A stretch of 64,000 nucleotides of DNA from Saprospiraceae bacterium (GTDB lineage Bacteria; Bacteroidota; Bacteroidia; Chitinophagales; Saprospiraceae): NCBI GenBank assembly GCA_016718505.1, contig JADKDE010000004.1, forward strand, positions 423,751-487,750, written 5' to 3'. The position numbers and the translations under genes were made by a program. Positions 27,336-36,361 of this stretch are shown here, piece after piece (within the stretch, counting starts at the first letter, position 1; every line of letters begins with the position of its first letter). The notes under the pieces are model-generated. The model had not been told where the DNA came from. It was given only the letters and a program-made list of their open reading frames with translations, and ran no database searches.

Positions 27336-29360
27336 ATGAAATTTAAACTCCTTGCCTTAATTATTATGTGTAATTGTTTTTCGCAAATTCAATTTTCTCT
27401 AGCTCAGAATGCAAGCAAGAAATTCATAGATGCAGCAAATTTTGACATGACAAGTCGTCCTGGCGATAATTTTTATAAATACGCCAACGGCAATTGGCAA
27501 AAAAACAACCCAATTCCAGCTACAGAATCGCGTTGGGGCTCATTCAATGAGTTGCAAGAATTTAACCTCGATGCATGTAAAAAACTGCTAGAATCAGCCG
27601 CAAGCAAACACCAGAAAAAGGGGTCTTTTTTGCAAAAAATAGGGGACTTCTATAAAAGTGGAATGGATACCATCGCCATCGAGAAAGCCGGTATGACGCC
27701 ATTGTTGCCTTTTTTAGAAAGAATAAACAAAATTAAAACCAAGGAAGATATTATCAATGAGATAGCAGAACAACACAAGGAAGGTATCGGACCATTGTTC
27801 AGTTTTTATGTATATCAAGACGACAAAAATAGTGCGTCTGTAGTCCCTCAATTCCAACAAGGTGGACTTGGCATGCCAGACAAAGATTATTATACTAAAT
27901 CTGATGAAAGGACGCTCAAAATCCGAAATGCTTATAAGGACTATATCACAAAAATGTTCGAACTGATAGGAACTAGTCCTTCAGATGCTGCCCAAATTCA
28001 AGGTAGAATATTTGAGTTTGAAAAATCTCTAGCTAGTAAATCTTCGTCAAGGGTGGAGCTACGTGACCCTGTTAAAAATTATAATAAGTTAGAAATTCCA
28101 AAGTTTCAAAGTTTACTAACCAATATCAATGCCAATGATTTTTTAACTAAATTAGGAGCTTCTTACCACTATGTCTTGGTTGGCCAGCCCGCTTTTTTTG
28201 AAGCCATCAACACAAAATTGGTCGATACACCTGTTGAAGATTGGAAAATTTATTTGAAGTGGAATGTTTTGAGAAAAGCCTCTGGGTATCTGAGCGACGA
28301 TTTTGTTAAAACCCAATTCAACTATAGCAAAGCACTTTCAGGCCAAAAAGAACAAAAAGAAAGGTGGAAAAGAGTTCTGGGAGTAGTAGATGATAATATC
28401 GGTGAATTGCTCGGACAAGAATATGTAAAGCAGCATTTCAAGCCAGAAGCAAAAAAGCGTATGCTAGAATTGGTGGACAATTTGGCTAGAGTTTTTGAAA
28501 AAAGAATCAAAGGCTTAGACTGGATGAGCGAAAGCACAAAGAAAAAAGCGGAACTCAAACTTCATGCTTTTATGAGAAAAATAGGTTATCCTGATAAGTG
28601 GCGTGACTATTCAAAGCTTCATATTGGCAAGGTTTATTGGGAAAATGTTGTTGCTGCGAATAAATTTTCTTATCAATACATGGTTAAAAAACTAAACAGA
28701 CCTGTAGATCGGACAGAGTGGCTTATGTCTCCTCCTACGGTCAACGCTTATTATAATCCCAGCTTAAATGAAATCGTTTTCCCGGCGGGAATTTTGCAAT
28801 TTCCTTTCTTTGACAATGCTGCAGATGACGCATTTAATTATGGTGGGATAGGAGCTGTTATAGGACATGAAATGACCCATGGTTTTGACGATCAGGGACG
28901 TCAATACGATGCCCAAGGTAATCTTTCTGACTGGTGGACAGAAGAAGATGCAGCGAAGTTCAAAGCCAAAACAGACGTTGTAGTGCAACAGTTCAATCAA
29001 TATAAAGTACTCGATTCATTGCATGTAAATGGTGAATTGACCCTTGGTGAAAATATCGCGGATCTTGGTGGCCTTTCAATAGCTTATGAGGCTTTCAAAA
29101 ATACCCCTCAAGGGAAATCAGAGGAAAAAATCGATGGATTTACGGGTGACCAACGCTTTTTCTTGGCATGGGCTCAAGTTTGGAGACAGAATATTCGTGA
29201 CGAAGAATTGGCCAATAGGATAGTAGTGGATCCTCATTCACCTGGAGAATTTCGTACCAACGGTCCATTGAGCAATATGCCTGAATTTTACAAGGCTTTC
29301 AATGTCAGATCGGGGTATAGATTGTGGCGCCCAGATAATGAGCGTGCTAAAGTTTGGTAA
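27336..29360 (+). CDS. M13 family zinc metallopeptidase (neprilysin/PepO-like)
   Basis: Secreted endopeptidase of 674 residues that cuts short peptides. It has a signal peptide (about 1-23, ending FSLAQN). The zinc site HEMTH at 511-515 sits in GAVIGHEMTHGFDDQG, and ENIADLGG supplies the third ligand at E572. The N-terminal M13 peptidase domain starts at about 35 (MTSRPGDNFYKYANGNW) and the ending SGYRLWRPDNERAKVW is the conserved family end. It is probably periplasmic or exported. It stands 34 bases after DUF4290 and 23 bases before gldA. Confidence 0.93.
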   Translation: MKFKLLALIIMCNCFSQIQFSLAQNASKKFIDAANFDMTSRPGDNFYKYANGNWQKNNPIPATESRWGSFNELQEFNLDACKKLLESAASKHQKKGSFLQKIGDFYKSGMDTIAIEKAGMTPLLPFLERINKIKTKEDIINEIAEQHKEGIGPLFSFYVYQDDKNSASVVPQFQQGGLGMPDKDYYTKSDERTLKIRNAYKDYITKMFELIGTSPSDAAQIQGRIFEFEKSLASKSSSRVELRDPVKNYNKLEIPKFQSLLTNINANDFLTKLGASYHYVLVGQPAFFEAINTKLVDTPVEDWKIYLKWNVLRKASGYLSDDFVKTQFNYSKALSGQKEQKERWKRVLGVVDDNIGELLGQEYVKQHFKPEAKKRMLELVDNLARVFEKRIKGLDWMSESTKKKAELKLHAFMRKIGYPDKWRDYSKLHIGKVYWENVVAANKFSYQYMVKKLNRPVDRTEWLMSPPTVNAYYNPSLNEIVFPAGILQFPFFDNAADDAFNYGGIGAVIGHEMTHGFDDQGRQYDAQGNLSDWWTEEDAAKFKAKTDVVVQQFNQYKVLDSLHVNGELTLGENIADLGGLSIAYEAFKNTPQGKSEEKIDGFTGDQRFFLAWAQVWRQNIRDEELANRIVVDPHSPGEFRTNGPLSNMPEFYKAFNVRSGYRLWRPDNERAKVW

Positions 29361-29383
29361 TTAAATTTCATTTTTTATAGTAT

Positions 29384-30301
29384 ATGTCTGTAGAAGTAAA
29401 GGGAATTTCGAAAAGTTATGGAGCACAGTTCGCTGTGGATGATATAAGTTTCAGCATACTTCCCGGCGAGGTACTTGGCTTTTTGGGACCCAATGGTGCT
29501 GGAAAGTCAACCACAATGAAAATGATCACGGGATATCTAGTCCCCAATGACGGAGAAATAAAAATTTGTGGAATAGACATTTTATTGGATGATATCGCTG
29601 CAAAAAAGAAAATCGGGTATCTGCCAGAATCCAACCCACTTTACAAAGACATGTTCGTGCGAGAATACTTGTATTTCATGGCGAGTATTCATAAAATTGA
29701 GAATCCTGAAAAGAGAGTCAATGAAGTGCTCGCAGAAACAGGTTTATTGCCTGAGTCAAGGAAGAAAATAAGTGAATTGTCCAAGGGTTATAAACAGCGG
29801 GTAGGATTGGCGCAAGCTATATTGCATAACCCAGAGGTTCTGATTCTTGATGAACCGACTTCTGGCCTAGATCCCAATCAATTGGTTGAAATCAGAAATC
29901 TGATCAAGCAATTGGGTCAGACAAAAACGGTGATTTTATCAACCCATATCATGCAGGAGGTCCAAGCCATGTGCAGCAGAGTTATTATTATAAACAATGG
30001 CAAAATCATCGCCAATGATAGCGTAGAAAAATTATCCTCGATTCAAGATGACATTTCAGAATTAATCCTAGAGTTTGACAAAGAGGTAAGTAAAGATATT
30101 TTTAAATCATTATCATATATAAAAAGAGTCAACCATTTGGGTGGCAATCGTTGGGAAATTCAGATAGAAGACGCACTCGATCGAAGAAAAGATCTGGCTG
30201 AATTCGCTCATTCAAATAATTTGGTAATTCTTGAAATTACTAAAAAACAGGGTACAATGGAGTCTATTTTCCAGAAATTGACTCAAAAATCAAATAATTA
30301 A
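29384..30301 (+). CDS. gldA: Gliding motility ABC transporter ATP-binding protein GldA
   Basis: ATPase subunit of the GldAFG ABC transporter needed for gliding in some Bacteroidota. The 305 residues have Walker A GPNGAGKS (35-42), ABC signature LSKGYKQ (132-138), Walker B ILDEPTSG (154-161, E157), and the GldA-type C-terminal extension ending in MESIFQKLT. It is followed by gldF after 36 bases and gldG, all on the + strand. The three contiguous genes make the assignment strong. In non-gliding relatives this transporter still exists, so motility is inferred, not shown. Confidence 0.9.
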   Translation: MSVEVKGISKSYGAQFAVDDISFSILPGEVLGFLGPNGAGKSTTMKMITGYLVPNDGEIKICGIDILLDDIAAKKKIGYLPESNPLYKDMFVREYLYFMASIHKIENPEKRVNEVLAETGLLPESRKKISELSKGYKQRVGLAQAILHNPEVLILDEPTSGLDPNQLVEIRNLIKQLGQTKTVILSTHIMQEVQAMCSRVIIINNGKIIANDSVEKLSSIQDDISELILEFDKEVSKDIFKSLSYIKRVNHLGGNRWEIQIEDALDRRKDLAEFAHSNNLVILEITKKQGTMESIFQKLTQKSNN

Positions 30302-30337
30302 GTGGTACCAATTGTTTGTATAAATTAAAAGGTAGGC

Positions 30338-31072
30338 ATGAAAAGCATATTTTGGAAAGAAATCAATTCATTCTTTAGTTCAACAATTGGCTTTGTTGTT
30401 GTAGGTGTTTTCTTGGTATTATTAGGGATGATCATGTGGATTTTTCCCGATTTTAGTATTCTTGATAACCAATTTGCCTCTTTAGATACACTATTTTACA
30501 TCGCGCCTTTAGTTTTTTTGTTTCTCATTCCAGCTATTACTATGAAATCTTTTTCGGAAGAAACTCAGAGTGGTACTTTTGAAATTCTTTTTACAAAACC
30601 ATTGCGGGATTGGGATATTATTTTGGGTAAATATTTTGCAGCATTGGCCTTAACCATCATTGCCTTAGCGCCGACTTTGATTTATTATATATCGGTTTAT
30701 TATCTCGGGAGTCCTAAAGGGAATCTCGATACCGCGGGGATCATTGGTTCCTATTTTGGTTTGATACTTTTGGCAGCGTGTTTTTGTGCGATAGGGGTAT
30801 TTGCATCATCTCTTTCCCAGAATCAAATCATCTCATTTTTAATAGCAGTTTTTCTGTGTTTCCTTCTGTTTTGGGGCTTTTTCTTTTTGTCAAAATTGCC
30901 ATTTTTTTATGGTAATGGAGACGATTTAATGCAAGAGCTTGGGATCGATTATCATTATCAATCCATTTCTAGAGGATACATCGATCTCAGTGATATTATT
31001 TATTTTGTGGTGGTTATTTTTACTTTTTTAAGTGCAACTTTATTTTATATATCTAAGCGTAAATTTTCTTGA
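30338..31072 (+). CDS. gldF: Gliding motility ABC transporter permease GldF
   Basis: The 244-residue integral membrane protein has six hydrophobic segments and the ABC-2 permease layout: a first helix near residue 16-35, the cytoplasmic motif KSFSEETQSGTFEILFTKPL, then YFAALALTIIALAPTLIYYI and the SLSQNQIISF loop before the last helices. It is the partner of GldA. The coding frame starts at ATG 30338, 36 bases after gldA, and ends 27 bases before gldG. Confidence 0.9.
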   Translation: MKSIFWKEINSFFSSTIGFVVVGVFLVLLGMIMWIFPDFSILDNQFASLDTLFYIAPLVFLFLIPAITMKSFSEETQSGTFEILFTKPLRDWDIILGKYFAALALTIIALAPTLIYYISVYYLGSPKGNLDTAGIIGSYFGLILLAACFCAIGVFASSLSQNQIISFLIAVFLCFLLFWGFFFLSKLPFFYGNGDDLMQELGIDYHYQSISRGYIDLSDIIYFVVVIFTFLSATLFYISKRKFS

Positions 31073-31099
31073 TTTCAAAAATTTGATTCAATATTGAAA

Positions 31100-32812
31100 A
31101 TGAATTTATCCAAATATACTTCCTTGTCCCAGCGAAAGTTTTTACTTTTTGTAACCTTGGTTATTGGGGTTGGGATAGTTTTGTATTTCTTGGCTCGAAC
31201 CACACGTATTGGGATTGACCTTACCGAAGAAAAGCGTTTTACGATCTCTGAATCTTCTGAAAAAGTTATTAGATCCTTTGACCAGCCTGTGTATGTAAAA
31301 GTAATGTTAGACGGAGAGTTTCCAGCAGGTTTTAAAAGGCTTCAGTCATCAACGAAAGATTTATTGGACAGATTTAGAAGCATCAATCGAAACATAATAT
31401 ATACCGTTGAAAGCCCATTAGGAGAGGACCAGCAAGAAGCGGATAAACTGAAAGAAGAGTTGGCAAAAGAAGGCATCATTCCAATCAATTTGATAGTAAA
31501 AGGAAGCAATGAAAAAAGTGCTACCTTGATTTATCCTTATGCAGAGGTGACTTACGGTCCTAGAAAGATGTATGTGAATTTACTCGAAGAACAAAAGCTG
31601 GATGGCTCGGACCAAGAGGCTCTGAATAGTTCGGTAGGTTTGTTAGAATATAAGTTCGTAAATGCATTTCAAAAAATCGCTAATCCGACAAAGAAACAGA
31701 TCATCTTTACTCAAGGACATGGTGAGCTCACTTCAGATGAGTTATCTGGATTGCAAAAGGCCATTTCTCCATTTTTTAATGTTTATTTTGCAAATATCGA
31801 TTCAACGTATAAGATTTCAAAAAATGTCGATCTGATCGTAATTGCAAGACCGAGAGCCCCGTTCACCGACAAAGAAAAATTTGTCCTAGATCAATTTTTG
31901 ATGAATGGTGGCAATTTGATGTTTTTGATAGATAAAACGAATGCTGCAATAGACAGCATCAGCCCGACTGACGGATTTGTCCCATTTGAATATCCTACTG
32001 GTTTAGATGATTTATTATTCAAATATGGAGTTCGAATACAGCCAAATATGGTTCGAGATCTCGAATGTTCTAAAATACCGATGGTAGTAGGTAAAGTTGG
32101 GACCAATGTCCAGACTGAGTTGTTCAATTACTATTATCACTTGATTCCAGCACCAGCAAGCAATCACCCAATCGTTAAAAGCTTAGATCGTGTCAATTTG
32201 TTTTTTCCAAGCTCGATCGATACGATCAAGACCAAGTATCCCATCAAAAAAACAATTTTGTTGCAGTCTTCAAAATATACTTCACTTCAGTTCATTCCTG
32301 CAAGATTGGACTTTGAAATACTAAGATATCAACCAGATCCATCGAAGTTTAACAAACCTCCAGCGGCGTTAGCTGTATTATTGGAAGGTAAATTCGGTTC
32401 ATTATACGAAAGCAGAGTGCCTGCTGAGATGCAAGAAGCCTTGGCAAAAATAAATGCTCCCTACAAACCATTTGGAGAGGAGTCTAAAATCCTGGTGGTA
32501 TCCGATGGAGAAGTAGCACGAAATCATCTTAATAGAGTTACTGGTGAAATCCAACCATTGGGATACAATCGCTTTGAAAAATATACTTATGATAATCTTG
32601 CTTTTATGGTGAATTCTATCGAGTATATGATGGACGATGACGGCATCCTCCAAGCTCGAACCAAGGACATCAAATTGAGACTTTTGGACCACAATGAAAT
32701 CAAACATAATAAAGTGTTTTGGCAATTGCTGAACGTGTTGTTTCCTTTGGTATTTTTATTCTGTGCCGCATGGGTTTACCAACGCAGAAGAAAGAAAAAA
32801 TATAGTTTTTAA
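31100..32812 (+). CDS. gldG: Gliding-associated ABC transporter substrate-binding protein GldG
   Basis: The 570 residues carry an N-terminal membrane helix (about 13-32), a large domain exposed outside the membrane (about 33-540) and one C-terminal helix (about 544-562) ending in the basic YQRRRKKKYSF. Family signatures include IGIDLTEEKRFTIS, QSSTKDLLDRFRSI and VIARPRAPFTDKEKFVLDQ. An in-frame TTG at 31094 is rejected in favour of ATG 31100. Together with gldA and gldF it forms a complete GldAFG operon. Confidence 0.9.
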   Translation: MNLSKYTSLSQRKFLLFVTLVIGVGIVLYFLARTTRIGIDLTEEKRFTISESSEKVIRSFDQPVYVKVMLDGEFPAGFKRLQSSTKDLLDRFRSINRNIIYTVESPLGEDQQEADKLKEELAKEGIIPINLIVKGSNEKSATLIYPYAEVTYGPRKMYVNLLEEQKLDGSDQEALNSSVGLLEYKFVNAFQKIANPTKKQIIFTQGHGELTSDELSGLQKAISPFFNVYFANIDSTYKISKNVDLIVIARPRAPFTDKEKFVLDQFLMNGGNLMFLIDKTNAAIDSISPTDGFVPFEYPTGLDDLLFKYGVRIQPNMVRDLECSKIPMVVGKVGTNVQTELFNYYYHLIPAPASNHPIVKSLDRVNLFFPSSIDTIKTKYPIKKTILLQSSKYTSLQFIPARLDFEILRYQPDPSKFNKPPAALAVLLEGKFGSLYESRVPAEMQEALAKINAPYKPFGEESKILVVSDGEVARNHLNRVTGEIQPLGYNRFEKYTYDNLAFMVNSIEYMMDDDGILQARTKDIKLRLLDHNEIKHNKVFWQLLNVLFPLVFLFCAAWVYQRRRKKKYSF

Positions 32813-32832
32813 CTCAAAACATAAATTTAATT

Positions 32833-34269
32833 ATGGCAAATATTCTGAAAAAGGATGATTACCAAACCATTATGCAAGAGCTGGGTCTAGCGAATCAGGT
32901 ATTTCAACAAAAATATAAAGGCGAATCGCCTGATAGGCAGCCTGTCCATACGGTCTATGGTGGTGCCAACCTCTATTCAAGCGATGTGGTACAAAAAATG
33001 GGAAGAGCTTCTCTTCAAAACTTTAAGACTTATGCCCCAAATTTCGCTGTACTTGGTCGCTTATTAGATCACCCTAATGCGAGTGATTTGCCATCAGACG
33101 ATGAGGCTATCAAAGCATTGGAATCATCTTTGATGAATATGTCCGACAAAGACAGAAAAAATGCTCCTCATTGGTTATCGTTTACTGTTTATAATAAGAT
33201 AATTGCGAAACTGGAGGCCGAACCTATCGAGGATTTTAGAATCGATTTTGAAGATGGTTTTGGAAATAGACCAGACGATGAAGAAGATGCTACTGCAGTG
33301 AATGCGGCACAAGAAGTAGCTTTGGGTATGAAAAATAAAACGCTTTCGCCATTTATCGGTATCCGAATAAAACCTTTTACAGAAGATTTGAAATTGAGAG
33401 GATTGCGTACCCTTGATATTTTCCTGACGACTTTGGTTGGTTTGACAGGAGGAAAATTGCCTGATAATTTTGTCGTCATGTTGCCTAAGGTTACGATCCC
33501 AGACCAAATAACCGCCCTTAGAAAAATATTTGAGGTGCTTGAATACAAATTGAACTTACCTTATATGTCTCTAAAAATGGAAACCATGGTAGAGGCTACA
33601 CAAGCAATCATGGACAAGGACGGAAAAAATCCATTGATGTCTTTTGTGGATGCTAGTAATGGTCGTTTGATTGCAGCTCATTTTGGTACATATGATTATA
33701 CAGCTTCTTGCAATATAACGGCCAAATATCAAACCATGGGTCATGATGTTTGCGATTTTGCACACCATATGACCAAAGTTGCGCTAGGAAATACAGGAAT
33801 TATGCTCTCTGATGGTGCTACCAACGTGATGCCAGTTCCTAAACATCGAGGCGACGCCCTTACGCCTGAACAAATCAAAGAAAATTTTGAATCGGTACAT
33901 AATGCTTGGAGAATCGCCTATGACCACACGATGCATTCATTGATCAATGGTTTCTACCAAGGTTGGGATCTCCATCCTGGACAATTGTCGATGAGATATG
34001 CTGCGGTCTATACATTTTTCTTAGATTCTTACAAAGAGGCTGCTAATCGATTGAGCCATTTTATGGACAAATCAGCTACAGCCACTTTAACAAGCGACAT
34101 ATTCGACGATGCGGCTACGGGTCAGGGATTGCTCAATTATTTCTTGAGAGCATTAAACTGCGGTGCCATTTCTGAGGAGGAAGTTTTGGCGACTGGACTA
34201 ACTTTGGAAGAAATCCAGTGGCGTTCGTTTTACAAGATTTTGGCCAATCGGAAGGGTTGGAATCATTGA
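32833..34269 (+). CDS. DUF6986 / HpcH-HpaI aldolase-like TIM-barrel protein
   Basis: The 478-residue protein resembles the citrate-lyase-beta/HpcH aldolase superfamily, particularly the DUF6986 group sometimes labelled phosphoenolpyruvate kinase. Signatures are DFRIDFEDGFGNRPDDEEDA (about 133-152), PFIGIRIKPF, VMLPKVTIPDQI, LKMETMVEATQAI and WDLHPGQLSMRYAAVY. The conserved acidic pairs would bind Mg2+. The physiological reaction is not established. It lies between gldG and a methyltransferase gene, 7 bases before the latter; the neighbouring transporter/aminotransferase operon invites a catabolic role, but that is inference. Confidence 0.75.
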   Translation: MANILKKDDYQTIMQELGLANQVFQQKYKGESPDRQPVHTVYGGANLYSSDVVQKMGRASLQNFKTYAPNFAVLGRLLDHPNASDLPSDDEAIKALESSLMNMSDKDRKNAPHWLSFTVYNKIIAKLEAEPIEDFRIDFEDGFGNRPDDEEDATAVNAAQEVALGMKNKTLSPFIGIRIKPFTEDLKLRGLRTLDIFLTTLVGLTGGKLPDNFVVMLPKVTIPDQITALRKIFEVLEYKLNLPYMSLKMETMVEATQAIMDKDGKNPLMSFVDASNGRLIAAHFGTYDYTASCNITAKYQTMGHDVCDFAHHMTKVALGNTGIMLSDGATNVMPVPKHRGDALTPEQIKENFESVHNAWRIAYDHTMHSLINGFYQGWDLHPGQLSMRYAAVYTFFLDSYKEAANRLSHFMDKSATATLTSDIFDDAATGQGLLNYFLRALNCGAISEEEVLATGLTLEEIQWRSFYKILANRKGWNH

Positions 34270-34276
34270 GGCTAGT

Positions 34277-34909
34277 ATGAATCCCAGCCGAATCGAAAGA
34301 GTTACTAAAGCAGCCAATTCTCGCTGGGTGGATATAGGGATTGTTGTGGAAAATGTCCAAGATATTCGCAATCTAGGAGCAGTCATTAGGACATGCGAGG
34401 CATTTGGAATATACCATATTTATGCTCTTTTTACCAATTCAGAGTTTGAAGATTTGACAGAAATAAAATTAGGTAAAAGGAGTAGCATGGGGGCTCGTCA
34501 ATGGGTTAAAGTCCATCTTTACAAAGACAGACAAAAGTGCTTTTCTGCTTTGAGGATAAAATATAAAAATATCTTGGCTTCTATTCTTTCCAACGACGGT
34601 CGGTTGCTTCATGATTTGAATTTTTCAGAATCTTTTGCATTGGTATTCGGCAATGAATCGCTTGGAATCACCCGAGAAACGCTGGATTTATGCGATGGCA
34701 GCTTTTATATTCCTATGATGGGGCTTTCTGAGAGTCTTAACCTTTCCAATGCATGTAGCATTTCAGTCTATGAAATATTTCGTCAAAGATTGTTGAGTCC
34801 ACCTACAATTACTGAAGATATGAAAATTGAGCGAAGTCAAATAGAAGCAGAATACTTATACAATATGCAGCGAAAAAATAGGATTAGGACTTCTAAAATC
34901 AGTTCTTAG
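34277..34909 (+). CDS. SpoU-family RNA 2'-O-methyltransferase (TrmH-like)
   Basis: A SPOUT methyltransferase of 210 residues. All three SpoU motifs are present: motif 1 NVQDIRNLGAVIRTCEAFG (Asn and Arg), motif 2 ALVFGNESLGI and motif 3 YIPMMGLSESLNLSNACSIS. Motif 3 with SLNLSNA forms the trefoil knot that binds S-adenosylmethionine. The substrate is probably G18 of tRNA (TrmH type) by similarity, but an rRNA target is possible. It overlaps the convergent transporter gene by 11 bases at its 3' end. Confidence 0.9.
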   Translation: MNPSRIERVTKAANSRWVDIGIVVENVQDIRNLGAVIRTCEAFGIYHIYALFTNSEFEDLTEIKLGKRSSMGARQWVKVHLYKDRQKCFSALRIKYKNILASILSNDGRLLHDLNFSESFALVFGNESLGITRETLDLCDGSFYIPMMGLSESLNLSNACSISVYEIFRQRLLSPPTITEDMKIERSQIEAEYLYNMQRKNRIRTSKISS

Positions 34910-36341
34910 TATTTTTCATCAGAATCCAATAAACAAGCCCTGAGATAATGAATCCAACAAACCATGCGTAGTGGTACAGCGATTCTAGAAATGGCAAATT
35001 TCCCTTTGTGCTGACATTGATTTGCACCAAAAATCCAGGGATATTGGGTAAAATCCCTAGTATGAATGCCAATATGGCGCTGTAATTAAATCCCTTGGTG
35101 AAAGTATATCTCCCTTGACGTTTATACAAATCATCGACATCCAATTCTTTCTTTTTTATGAAAAAATAATCAACAATCATGATGCCTCCGATCGGGCCTA
35201 GCAGACTCGAATAAGCAATCAACCAAGTGAAAATATAACCTGTAGGATCGGAGATCAATTTCCAAGGGCAAATCAAAATGCCTATGATACCTGTAATGAA
35301 TCCGCCCAATTTAAAGTCGATTTTTGAAGGCGATAAATTGGCAAAGTCATTGGCTGGACTTACTATATTAGCGGCAATATTGGTTGCAAGAGTAGAAATG
35401 ATGATAGAAATCATAGCAAATGCTACCACCCAAATATTTGTGAATCTGCTCGCAAGCACGACTGGATCCCATATAGACTCCCCAAATACAATGATTGTTG
35501 CAGATGTGACCACCACTCCTATAAAAGCAAAGAATGTCATCGATGGAGGAAGCCCAATGGCTTGTCCGATTATTTGATCTTTTTGACTTTTTGCATATCT
35601 GGTGAAATCTGGAATATTCAAACTCAATGTCGCCCAAAATCCCACCATACCAGTCAAAGCTGGGAAAAAGTAAGCCCAAAAATCAGAACTATTGGTAAAC
35701 TTTGAAGGCTGCGCTAGAATCGGCCCTAAACCGTGGGTGCTCACAACAGCCCACACAAACATCATAATCGCAGCAAAGGGCAGGAAAATGGCTTTAAAGA
35801 CCAAAAGTTTTCGAATAGACTCTACGCCTTTATACACCACGTACATATTGAGCAACCAAAATATAAAAAAAGTAATCGCTGGTCCTGTCTGAAGACCCAA
35901 TCCACTTGGAAAGATTTGAGGCAAAGTACCAAAACTTGGGAACATTTTTACCAGCAATTGGTATAACGCACTGCCTCCAATCCAAGTTTGGATTCCGAAC
36001 CACCCACAAGCAACAATTGCACGTAACAAAGCGGGTATATTGGCTCCTAATACACCAAAAGAAGCTCTTGCCAAGACTGGAAAAGGAATTCCATATTTTG
36101 CACCAGCATGCCCATTCAGTACCATGGGTAGCAATACGATGGCATTCCCTAAAAATATCGTAAAAATAGCTTGTTTCCAATCCATCCCTCCTTCGATAAG
36201 ACTAGATGCTAGCATGTAGGTTGGTATGCACAGACTCATGCTTATCCAAAGTGCTGCAAAATTCCATTTTCCCCAGGTTCTATTTTCTAAGGATATGGGT
36301 GCCAGATCTTCCGATATCAGGGATGATTCATTACTTGTCAT
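34899..36341 (-). CDS. NCS1-family nucleobase:cation symporter
   Basis: This 480-residue inner-membrane transporter has twelve hydrophobic segments and the NCS1 signatures NRTWGKWNFAALWISMSLCI near the start, GSALYQLLVKMFPSF, SLNIPDFTRYAKSQKDQI and GPIGGIMIVDYFFIKKKE. NCS1 proteins take up cytosine, uracil, allantoin, hydantoins or thiamine. It lies 20 bases after the class III aminotransferase and shares its promoter. With the cytosine deaminase and PreA elsewhere, a pyrimidine base is the most reasonable substrate, but this is inference. Confidence 0.88.
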   Translation of the reverse strand: MTSNESSLISEDLAPISLENRTWGKWNFAALWISMSLCIPTYMLASSLIEGGMDWKQAIFTIFLGNAIVLLPMVLNGHAGAKYGIPFPVLARASFGVLGANIPALLRAIVACGWFGIQTWIGGSALYQLLVKMFPSFGTLPQIFPSGLGLQTGPAITFFIFWLLNMYVVYKGVESIRKLLVFKAIFLPFAAIMMFVWAVVSTHGLGPILAQPSKFTNSSDFWAYFFPALTGMVGFWATLSLNIPDFTRYAKSQKDQIIGQAIGLPPSMTFFAFIGVVVTSATIIVFGESIWDPVVLASRFTNIWVVAFAMISIIISTLATNIAANIVSPANDFANLSPSKIDFKLGGFITGIIGILICPWKLISDPTGYIFTWLIAYSSLLGPIGGIMIVDYFFIKKKELDVDDLYKRQGRYTFTKGFNYSAILAFILGILPNIPGFLVQINVSTKGNLPFLESLYHYAWFVGFIISGLVYWILMKNTKN

Positions 36342-36361
36342 AAAATACTGTTGAACAATGC

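Noticed and set aside
35830..36180. 116-codon frame in the NCS1 transporter gene, other frame
   Set aside because: Shadow frame; the transporter frame is complete and conserved.
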